Shown here in pieces: positions 57,354 to 64,000 of a stretch of DNA of 64,000 nt. The notes beneath the pieces are model-generated. The model was not told where the DNA came from, did no database searches, and saw only the letters and a list, made by a program, of their open reading frames with translations. The DNA is from Ananas comosus (taxonomy: Eukaryota > Streptophyta > Magnoliopsida > Poales > Bromeliaceae), in assembly GCF_001540865.1 (NCBI RefSeq), contig NC_033633.1, positions 1,385,130 to 1,449,129 of the forward strand. The letters are read 5' to 3'. Made by a program: the position numbers and the translations under genes. Position 1 is the first letter of the stretch, and the number at the start of each line of letters is the position of its first letter.

Positions 57354-60300
57354 TTAGATATTAAATCGTTTCTGGTCCGAGAAAAGGTCCCAATCCATCA
57401 CGAGACGTTTGAGCCTGTGAACCGCACTTCCGGGATTAGGGGGAATATTCCGAAAGATTAAGTCGTTTCTGGTCTTCCAAATGATCCACCAGCAGGCTAC
57501 TAGTTCGGTAAGCCGGGATCGCTTCTTAAGTTTATCCTTCCTGACCATCCACCTATCCCACACGAGGCTAATATCGCCCCCAATGTCTTGGACCTGGATA
57601 TCATCCACCCCTGTCGCTAAAATGAATTTACAGAAAACGCAGTTGGTAAATAGATGGTCCACAGTTTCCTCCTCCGACCCGCATAACATACAGGTAGAGT
57701 CGCCTAACCACCCTCTCTTAGTAAGTTTATCACGTGTAAGAATCCTTTTCTTGAGAATCGTCCAGCAAAACACTTTAACTTTTGTAGGAATTTTGAGTTT
57801 CCAAAGGTTCGAGGCACGTGCATCTCTCGTCCCGCCGTCCGTCAAGGCTGAATAAGTCGATTTGACTGTAAAGCGCCCATTAGTATTCCAACGCCAAAGG
57901 ATCGTGTCCGGTCTAAGCACAACGGAATAAGAGGAGACCCTCTCTACCAGCTCCGAGAGGTTTGGAACTAGTCCTCGCAATTGTTCCACATTGGCTCCCA
58001 GAATTTTGGACCAGTTCCAACAACCCCCCGAAACGAACTCACTTACTCTAGAGTATCTCCCTCCCACGGACCTCAGATATGCTTCCGGGAATAATAGGTT
58101 CAACGGTTTCTCCCCGCACCATCGATCCAACCAAAAATCGATGGTATTCCCGTTTCCTAGTTGAAATGCCGCTCCCCATTTGAAGATAATGTTGAGGCTA
58201 AGAATACCCTTCCACCAGCTGGAAAAAGGTCTGAAGGATCTGCCTTCCCTCAGAGGTATTCTTCTACGATAATACAATTCTCGGATAAGCTTATTCCATA
58301 GTAATTGAGGTGACGTGTGAAATTTCCACCACCATTTAGTCAGAAGCGCTTGGTTCATGGTCGCAACGTCCAAAATGCCTAAACCCCCCTCTTTCTTGGA
58401 CTTACACACATTTTTCCAGGCCACTAGACATCCCGTACCAGGGTGGTCCCGCCCCCCATTCCAGAAGAAGTCTCTTCTTAATGATTCGATGCGCTTAATC
58501 GCCCAGGTAGGTGCCTTGAAAATAGATAGAAAGTACAGTGGTAGATTGGTTAGAACCGCGTTAACCAACGTTAGTCTACCCCCCCTAGATAAGAGCTTGG
58601 CCTGCCAACCCCCAATTCTACGATATAACTTTTGAATCATCTCCTCCCATGCTGCCCTAGGAGGTGTTTTGGGCGAGAGAGGTAATCCCAAATACTTGGT
58701 CGGAAGCAAGCCCAGTCTGCACTGAAGTAAGTTCGCTAATCTAGCACCTTTACCGTCCGTCTTACCCAGGTAGAAAAGTTCTGATTTCTCCCTATTGATT
58801 CTCATACCCGATGCCCATTCAAAAAGACGCCAAAGAAACCTAAGGTTTTTCACGCACCTGCTTCTTGCCTCACAGAAGAAGAAAGTGTCGTCCGCGAACT
58901 GAACGAGGGTAATCTTGCTTCCCTCGGATGGGCCTATACCATTAATGAGGTTATTAAAATTCGCCTCGGCGGTCATCCGGGCCATACATTCCGCCACCAA
59001 TAAAAATAGGTAGGGTGAAAGCGGATCTCCTTGCCTTACACCTCTTCTCGTCTTTATCCATTTGGTTGGCTCTCCGTTGACCAGCACTGCCGTTTTAGCG
59101 TTGCACACACATGACTCGATCCAACCGCACTACTTGTCGTTGAAACCCCACCAACGTAGGATTTGGAATAGGAATGGCCAGGAAATCCTATCGTAGGCTT
59201 TTTCGAAATCTACCTTGATACCCACTCCCTCGACCTTCTTTTTACAACCCCAACCGATAAGCTCGGCAACAGATGCGAACGCGTCGGTAATATTCCTTCC
59301 TTTCAAGAAGGCAGACTGGGATGGGGATATTAGACCATTCATGACCTGTTCAAGCCTGTTAGCCAAGACCTTAGATAAAATTTTTTGAATCCCGTTCAAC
59401 AAACTTATGGGCCGAAAGTCGGTCGCCCGCACAGCTCCCTCCTTCTTAGGAATAAGGCAAATGTAGGCGTAATCAATAGGAGCCGTGGAGAGCGTCCCCT
59501 CGTACAGCTCCTGGAATACACACAAGATATCGTCCTTAACAGTGTCCCAAAAGGTTTGGTAGAATCTTAGTGGGAATCCATCTGGGCCCGGTGCTTTATC
59601 CCCCCCCAGCATAAAGACGGCTTGCTTGATTTCTACTAAATCGAAGGGGTCAGATAATCTCGATAGAACGGAAGCCTCCACACGGTTGGACTGAAATAAC
59701 CTAGTCCAGTCCCCACAGGAAAATTGATTCGAATCCTCGGGATTAAAAAGAGCCTTAAAGAATCGATAGAAGTACTGACGTTTCTCCTCTTCCGATTGGT
59801 AGCTAACCCCATTTTCCTCGGGTGTACCGATCCAATTAGCTCTCCGTCTACCATTTGCTACAGAATGGAAGAATTTTGTATTACCATCACCTTCTCGCAG
59901 CCAGTGTTGCTTAGCCCTGGTTCTCCAAAGAGAGGCCTCATCGTTTAAGACTGATCTCAATTTAGTCTTTAGTTCCGCTCTTTTATCAATTAAAACCTGC
60001 GAGAGGTCGCCCTGCTCTTCCGCCTTATCGATACCCTGAATTTCGATCATAAGTTGGTTCTTAAGATCTCTCACACTATAAAATTCATTTACGCACCATT
60101 CCTTGATTCTGATACGACAGTGTCTGAGCTTCGCTGTGAATTTAAGTACCGCCGACTTATTCTGTGAGCCCAAAGATTTCTCCCTCCACCAACCCGGAAG
60201 TTTCGAAATGAATCCCTCGTGATTCAACCACGCATCCTCAAAACGAAAAGGCTTGTTCTTCACCTTGGAGCAAATCCCCGTGGTAAGTAGGATAGGGCAG

Positions 60301-60977
60301 TGATCGGAAGTAATTCTGGGTAGCGCTTCAACGGTAGTGAGCGGAAACTCCTGATCCCATTCTGTCGAAACAAGGAAACGATCGAGTCTTGCCACCGTAG
60401 GGATCGCTTGCAAGTTAGACCACGTAAAAGATTGGTTGGACATAGGTGGGTCAATCAAGGCAAGTTCTTTGATCAGCTCATTGAACAAAGATGTGGCTTT
60501 GATGCTCCAGAGCTTTCCCCTCCGCTCCTCTTGCCCTCTAGTACAGTTGAAATCCCCGCAGATGATCCACTTGCCCGTACAATGATCCTTTAATTGGGCT
60601 AATTCGGCAAAAAAATCCTCCTTCCCGTCCCAGGATGCGGGACCATAGACATTCGTGATAAAAAACTTGAAACCACTCGAGGTGGACGAGATGAGAGTAG
60701 TAATAGAATAAGTCCTGACAATAACCTCCAAACACGAGAAGAAGCGGGAGCTCCACCCCGTGATAATACCCCCGGAAGCTCCCGTGGCTTCAAGAAACAC
60801 ACATTTGTCTAAAAAGGACCCACCAACTCTATTAAGAAAGGACCTGGATACATGGTTGACTTTCGACTCCTGAAGACACACGACTGCGTTACGCAGTTTC
60901 GACACAACAGCCCTAACGGCGCACCGTTTAGAGGGATCGTTAAGCCCTCTAACGTTCCAACTACAGACACGAAACAT
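57354..60977 (-). CDS. LINE ORF2: endonuclease, reverse transcriptase, zf-RVT; one in-frame TAG
   Basis: ORF2 nicks target DNA and copies the element's RNA at the break. The 1207-codon frame has an N-terminal APE-type endonuclease (start MFRVCSWNVRGLND; then LQESKVN, ITNVYGPASW, CGDFNCTRGQEER, ARLDRFLVSTEW, ITSDHCPILL). The reverse transcriptase follows with DKAPGPDGFPLRFYQTFW, FRPISLLNG, SQSAFLKGRNITDAFAS, KVDFEKAYDRISWPFLFQIL and the active site QFADDTFFF. The C terminus has the zf-RVT finger (CMLCGSEEETVDHLF). One TAG at 59132-59130, between FNDK and CGWIES, interrupts an otherwise open frame; both sides are in the same frame. That makes it inactive as it stands, unless the base is an assembly error. 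It would be a recent insertion. Confidence 0.93.
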
Positions 60978-61624
60978 AAAAAAACCTGCAGACTCACACC
61001 ACTAAAAGCAAAACAGGGTCAGCCAAACAATCGAACAGACAGCCTACAAGCATTCGTTCGCAAACTTGGAAAAGCTCGCCGCTTCGATCTCGCCTAACTT
61101 CACACCGTATTTCAGACTCTTGGAGATGGTCTTCCCAATAGAGGTTCTTCGGCGGTGCTCCTTCTCACCTTCGCGTAGGTTGATTTTCCTTCCCATAGCC
61201 TTGACCAGTGAAGATGTCTTAGCGTGCCCAGCAAGTCTTTTGCTCTTCCTCGTCGGCCTCGGAGATGGAGTAGCAGAAGAAACGCCGGCAGTCACCATCG
61301 CTAGTGTAGTCGGAATATCGAACTCCACCCTACCCCCTAAATCCCCTGTCGTATCGGAGCCGTAGTCCCGTTCGGCCTGAAGACTAGGTGGGGAGTTAAC
61401 TGAAATCCCACCGACGTCGGAAGGTGGCGAGTCCTCCGGAACGAAGGAGTCGCCGATGCTTGAAGCAAGGCCTGCCTCTTCGATCTGGAAGTGCTGAAAA
61501 CTATTTCCTCCGCCTACCTCCACTCGAGCCATCTCCCCTAAACAGTCCACGAAGCCCGAAAAACCGCGGTTGGTAGGATGTACAGGTCCGTGGGCTAGGC
61601 GAACTAGTAAGCCTACCCCCCAAA

Positions 61625-61905
61625 ATTGACCAGGAGATGGAGATGAAGGCCAGGCTCGAATCTCAGGCTGCAGCCCAATAATTACCACCGCAGGTTGCCC
61701 ACCTAGTGATCTCTGTGAAATAAGAGTTGTGAAAGTGGGCCAGGCTCGAATCTCATGCTGGGACCCGATAAGTATCGCCACTGATTGCCCACCCGGTGCA
61801 CTATTCTAAATAAGAGTGATGAGAGTGGGCCCAAGGCCCGAGGTCTTCAGCCGTGGCATGGAACCCAATGTTTGACCCGCAACATTAATTACCTCGGGCC
61901 CGCCA
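61625..61905 (-). repeat. Three diverged repeats in the ORF1 tail
   Basis: The translated pieces GGQPAVVIIGLQPEIRAWP, GGQSVAILIGSQHEIRAWP and GGGPEVINVAGQTLGSMPRL follow one another at about 75-90-base steps. They appear to be old tandem copies. Confidence 0.65.
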
Positions 61906-62068
61906 CCTAGACACCGCAAAGAAAACTGCTCCCTAGGAGACTCCCCAGTCCGAGAATGGGTATTACCCCTAATAATGGAAAGTGGGGCAAGATGAACCCT
62001 CCTATCCCAGTTCTGTTCTCTTACCCCTACCGAGCAAACCATTAAAGTCGCGCTACGCTCAGTCTGCG

Positions 62069-62140
62069 TAGGGGCAGGCACTCCCTTCACCTCGATCTTC
62101 GACCGCCTAGGGGCAGGCACTCCCTTCACCTCGATCTTCG
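62069..62140 (-). repeat. Tandem repeat of 39-bp period in ORF1
   Basis: Two identical 33-base blocks (62069-62101 and 62108-62140) encode KIEVKGVPAP twice, 13 residues apart. Confidence 0.9.
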
Positions 62141-63915
62141 TGTGAGAGCGGCCAGCTGCGTCCCAGCCCCGCCGTCCGACCGTTGCACTGTGCGACCCCA
62201 CCGGACGCTACTCCGCCGTCGCTCCAAGCTGATTAGCCATCGACCCCGCCGTTCGTCTCACCGCCGCCAAACGCAGTTGATGAGCCCTCAGATGGGCTCT
62301 CATTGCTGGCCTGGTCCTCGAAGCCCTGTGTGCTGAGTGTTCAGGCTCCGCTTCCTCCAATTCCCCAGGAGCATCCTCCATGGCCACGTCATCGTGTGCT
62401 TGGTTTCCCTCTTCTTGGCGTCCCTGATTCCGGTCGGCCGCACGCTCCCCGGGATTGTCGTCTCCACCCCGAGGTGGTGCGGGGGTGCCGCACCACCGCC
62501 TACGTCTGTCCGTTCCCATCGCTCCAGATGTACCATGACCGGATACAACTCTTCGTCGACTATCACCGATAGATTCTGGGGTATGTTGTAAATTGAGTCG
62601 AGGGCGATCTGGCATCGGAAAGCTCGCAAATCCGTCATCGCCTTGGTCACGTCGTCCGCCTTGATGAAACGGCCGAAGCTGCTCACCAACGCCGCCACTC
62701 TCGCCACGGACCAGATCTCGAATGGGAGATTAATGAGTCGGATCCAAGCCTTGTAAAGGACGCGGTGCGGCCGAGCATCCCGATACCGACCCCACGGCCA
62801 ACACCGCAGCCAGAATCCATTAAGGGTGAGGATCTCTTTTCTGATCAGCACTTCGGCCGGTACCCAATCCGGCAAGAAAATTGCGTAATCTCTCTCTCTG
62901 CAGCGAGCGACAGCGAAGTCCTCCGTGTATCCCCCAAAACGGCTGGCGAGAGCGGTCTTAATGACAGTAATCGGATTCGGCCCCAGATTAGCCGGCTCGA
63001 TGACGTCCGCGAGGATGGCGTTCCGACGCAGCTCGACTCGCCGCAGATATTCCTCCGTATAGGGAACAAAAACCTTGTGTTGAGGCGCACGCCCCCTGGG
63101 GTTTGCCGCTCTGTTCATATCACCTTTGTTGAAGACAGCTTTTTCCTTGCAGGCTTGCGCTCGGTGGCCGGTTCTTCTACACCGTAAACACCGCACGGGG
63201 TCGCGGCAAACCGCAACAGAGTGATCAGTCGCCAGACACCGGAAGCACCTCTTCCGCGGTCTTCCTGTAGACCGATCCCTGTGGATACGAGGTGGTGTAG
63301 ATCTCGTATGGGAGTGACTAGAGTCGAACACTCTGGCTCTTGCTGTCGGCCTGCTCATCAAGGCCTCTTTATAAGACCCTCTGATCAGAGGTGGGCCTTT
63401 ACTGGGATCAACTCCCCCCCTGGTCATCCCCTCGCATGTCGATCTATGAGACAAACTTCGAGTCTTACTCCAATGGTGTCGATCAGTAATGGTCTCCCAA
63501 CACTCTTGGGAGATGCCCTTACCAGATCCAGGAAACATCTTCTCGTCATCTTCAATGATACTAGCAGCCCTCCTTAACTCCCCACCAACCTCGTCCCCCC
63601 AGTCAATATTCTTTAAGACTTTCTCCTCCTTCCTCTCTCGAGACCTTCCTCTAGACGATCTGCAGGGGGTTAAACCCTCCTGACATCCCTTATCATACCT
63701 ACCGCTGCTAGGTTCACCAGCCTCGAAACTCTTCGTTTGCAGCGGCTCCCTCTTAGGTATACAGTCTTCTTGTTCCTCATTAAAACCACTCTGTTTGTCT
63801 CGGATAGTGATCTTGCTGAAAACAGGTAACTTCCCATCTTCCCCTTCATAATTGCTGCAGACCATCAATAGGTCTCTACCAACCTCGTCTGCCCAAGCGA
63901 GCCGTTTCACAGTAT

Positions 63916-64000
63916 TTTTCTTCTTCGCATTGATGGGTCCGAGATCTCCTTTCAACGTCTTCTTCTTCGCATTGATGAGTCTGGGGCTTCCTTCCAGCGT
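63916..64000 (-). repeat. Tandem 42-bp repeat at the ORF1 N-terminal end
   Basis: Two 14-residue units, ending INAKKKT and INAKKKN, lie side by side. The repeat may continue beyond the window. Confidence 0.8.

Larger units (their letters stand above)
57218..64000 (-). mobile_element. Nearly intact L1-type LINE, running off the right edge
   Basis: The element reads right to left. It has ORF1 (64000 to about 61044, degenerate in its last third), a 66-base spacer, ORF2 (60977-57354) broken by one stop, and a short 3' end with a T/A-rich run and the GAATGAAGCGGGTAGCATG tail, closed by a poly(A) (T run at 57215-57230). The 5' end and its target duplication are outside the window. It is the most complete of three family members here and the likely source type for the SINE tails. 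Confidence 0.92.
61044..64000 (-). pseudogene. LINE ORF1: nucleic-acid-binding protein with two CCHC knuckles, broken at the end
   Basis: ORF1 protein of plant L1 elements binds the element RNA. The frame is open from the window edge to 62300. It has basic N-terminal sequence, two zinc knuckles (CFRCLATDHSVAVC and CLRCRRTGHRAQAC, near 63170-63260) and a DUF4283-like region (FGGYTEDFAVARCRERDYAI, then WIRLINLPFEIWS). Around 62300-62500 the likely frame shifts by one. The new frame then runs to 61044 with two TAG stops (62210-62208 and 61808-61806). It ends with a basic stretch (SKRLAGHAKTSSLVKAMGRK). Three sets of internal repeats lie inside. The N-terminal start is beyond the window. Confidence 0.8.

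Noticed and set aside
62142..63683. Several plus-strand frames in the LINE ORF1 region
   Set aside because: They are antisense to ORF1, which has zinc knuckles and family context.

Overview
This window is nuclear DNA of a flowering plant. Long AT-rich intergenic DNA, GT-AG spliced genes and many small transposons all point that way. The GC-rich first exon of the desaturase gene fits a monocot better than a dicot, but I cannot fix the species. Assembly gaps are present: one N run at 500-1133 and single N characters at 3021, 5054, 21163, 25436, 28797, 52243 and 55430.

Genes, left to right. (1) 2457-3697, minus: exons 1-3 of an omega-3 fatty acid desaturase (FAD3 type); the remaining exons are not found here. 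(2) 19548-20786, plus: a complete vacuolar-type zinc transporter of the MTP1/CDF family, coding in one exon, with a probable leader intron upstream. (3) 22161-27409, minus: a complete 13-exon glutamine-dependent asparagine synthetase; I could join the exons into 584 codons with every phase agreeing. (4) 51608-52240, minus: two intact exons of a Dicer-like 1 gene, an isolated fragment. (5) 52584-56473, plus: the last five exons of a TBL/DUF231 cell-wall O-acetyltransferase, without its N-terminal exon(s). Genes 4 and 5 are both cut off toward the single N at 52243.

Mobile elements fill much of the rest. One L1-type LINE family has three substantial copies: 12086-13886 (5' truncated, decayed), 47862 to about 49800 (decayed) and 57218-64000 (nearly intact, running off the window, with ORF1 and ORF2). 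A tRNA-derived SINE family has at least twelve copies, and its 3' tail matches the LINE tail, which suggests the LINE mobilised it. A foldback/MITE family (near 261-1445, 4745-5053, 9320-9865, 44504-45030 and 52244-52508) carries hairpins at its ends that stay self-complementary although their sequence changes between copies. Other MITEs, a Helitron-like element (32873-34281), microsatellites and tandem repeats make up most of what remains.

The host genes have unrelated jobs (lipid desaturation, zinc storage, nitrogen assimilation, wall acetylation) and do not form a cluster. The coordinated part of the window is the LINE-SINE pair. No CRISPR array, rRNA, tRNA gene or bacterial-type operon was seen.
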